Shown here: piece by piece, positions 19,495-19,547 of the stretch | Position numbering within the stretch: the first letter of the stretch is position 1 | Layout of the letters: every line of letters starts with the position of its first letter | From: DAOTWP01 sp034435675 | GTDB taxonomy: Bacteria; Chloroflexota; Anaerolineae; Aggregatilineales; Phototrophicaceae | Direction: 5' to 3' | NCBI GenBank assembly: GCA_034435675.1 | Contig: DAOTWP010000090.1 | Span: forward strand, 1 to 19,547 | DNA: 19,547 nucleotides | Notes under the pieces: model-generated | Database searches by the model: none | What the model was told of the DNA's origin: nothing | What the model saw: only the letters and a program-made list of their open reading frames with translations | Made by a program: the position numbers and the translations under genes

Positions 19495-19547
19495 GGAAAA
19501 TAATCCCGCTAGATTTCTGTGGTTGCACTTAGCCTTTGCAAAGCAGG

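Larger units (their letters stand above)
19150..19547. other. 398-bp right-edge spacer
   Basis: Upstream region of the nucleotidyltransferase gene. A -10-like TAGAAT on the minus strand at 19216-19221 lacks a good -35 partner. Two palindromic repeats follow (19302-19363 and 19466-19494). No gene is supported; the short reading frames cover the palindromes and have no ribosome sites. Confidence 0.5.

Overview
The window looks like chromosomal DNA of a GC-rich bacterium, most likely a member of the Chloroflexota (Anaerolineae-like). This is an inference. It rests on the Thr/Pro-rich linkers and signal peptides of the secreted proteins, the PPC-domain and CAP/LysM surface proteins, PadR-controlled ABC exporters, and many short palindromic repeats between genes. 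No marker gene or rRNA is present to fix the taxonomy. I see no tRNA, rRNA, CRISPR array, prophage gene or transposase.

Layout. (1) 1-593, minus: the first 197 codons of ftsH, running off the left edge. It shares a 297-bp divergent promoter region with (2) 891-4106, plus: a four-gene unit of a PadR regulator, a HAAS-like membrane protein, an ABC ATPase and an ABC-2 permease. This resembles a self-regulated exporter cassette. (3) 4218-5021, minus: a cyclase-family (kynurenine formamidase-like) hydrolase. (4) 5444-9429, minus: a carbohydrate ABC importer in the order binding protein, MalF-like permease, MalG-like permease. A terminator-like hairpin separates the binding protein from the permeases, and no ATPase gene is present. 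(5) 9730-10812, plus: a secreted ScyD/SMP-30-like beta-propeller protein, divergent from the importer. (6) 10917-14392, minus: PD40 (TolB-like) propeller, DinB-like protein, a 164-residue protein of unknown function, and a CAP+LysM cell-surface protein. In transcription order these are CAP-LysM, unknown, then DinB and PD40 behind what may be their own promoter. (7) 14860-15495, plus: plsY, phospholipid synthesis. (8) 15600-16163, minus: a PaaI-type hotdog thioesterase. (9) 16535-17953, plus: a secreted PPC-domain protein. (10) 18265-19149, minus: an ANT(6)-like nucleotidyltransferase, possibly an aminoglycoside adenylyltransferase.

The coding content is mostly recognisable families. The least explained material lies between genes. 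One family of nested palindromes shares the arm GGACAAGGGGAT / GCATAATCCCCTTG and occurs at three 3'-end spacers (about 4163, 5295-5421, 18031-18193). A second family of 24-nt hairpins shows compensatory base changes (3124-3147, 5347-5370). There is also a folded leader before the PPC-protein gene and two further palindromic repeats at the right edge. I found no convincing new defence or biosynthetic system. The repeat families, the extended MalF-like permease and the CAP-LysM / unknown gene pair deserve the second look.
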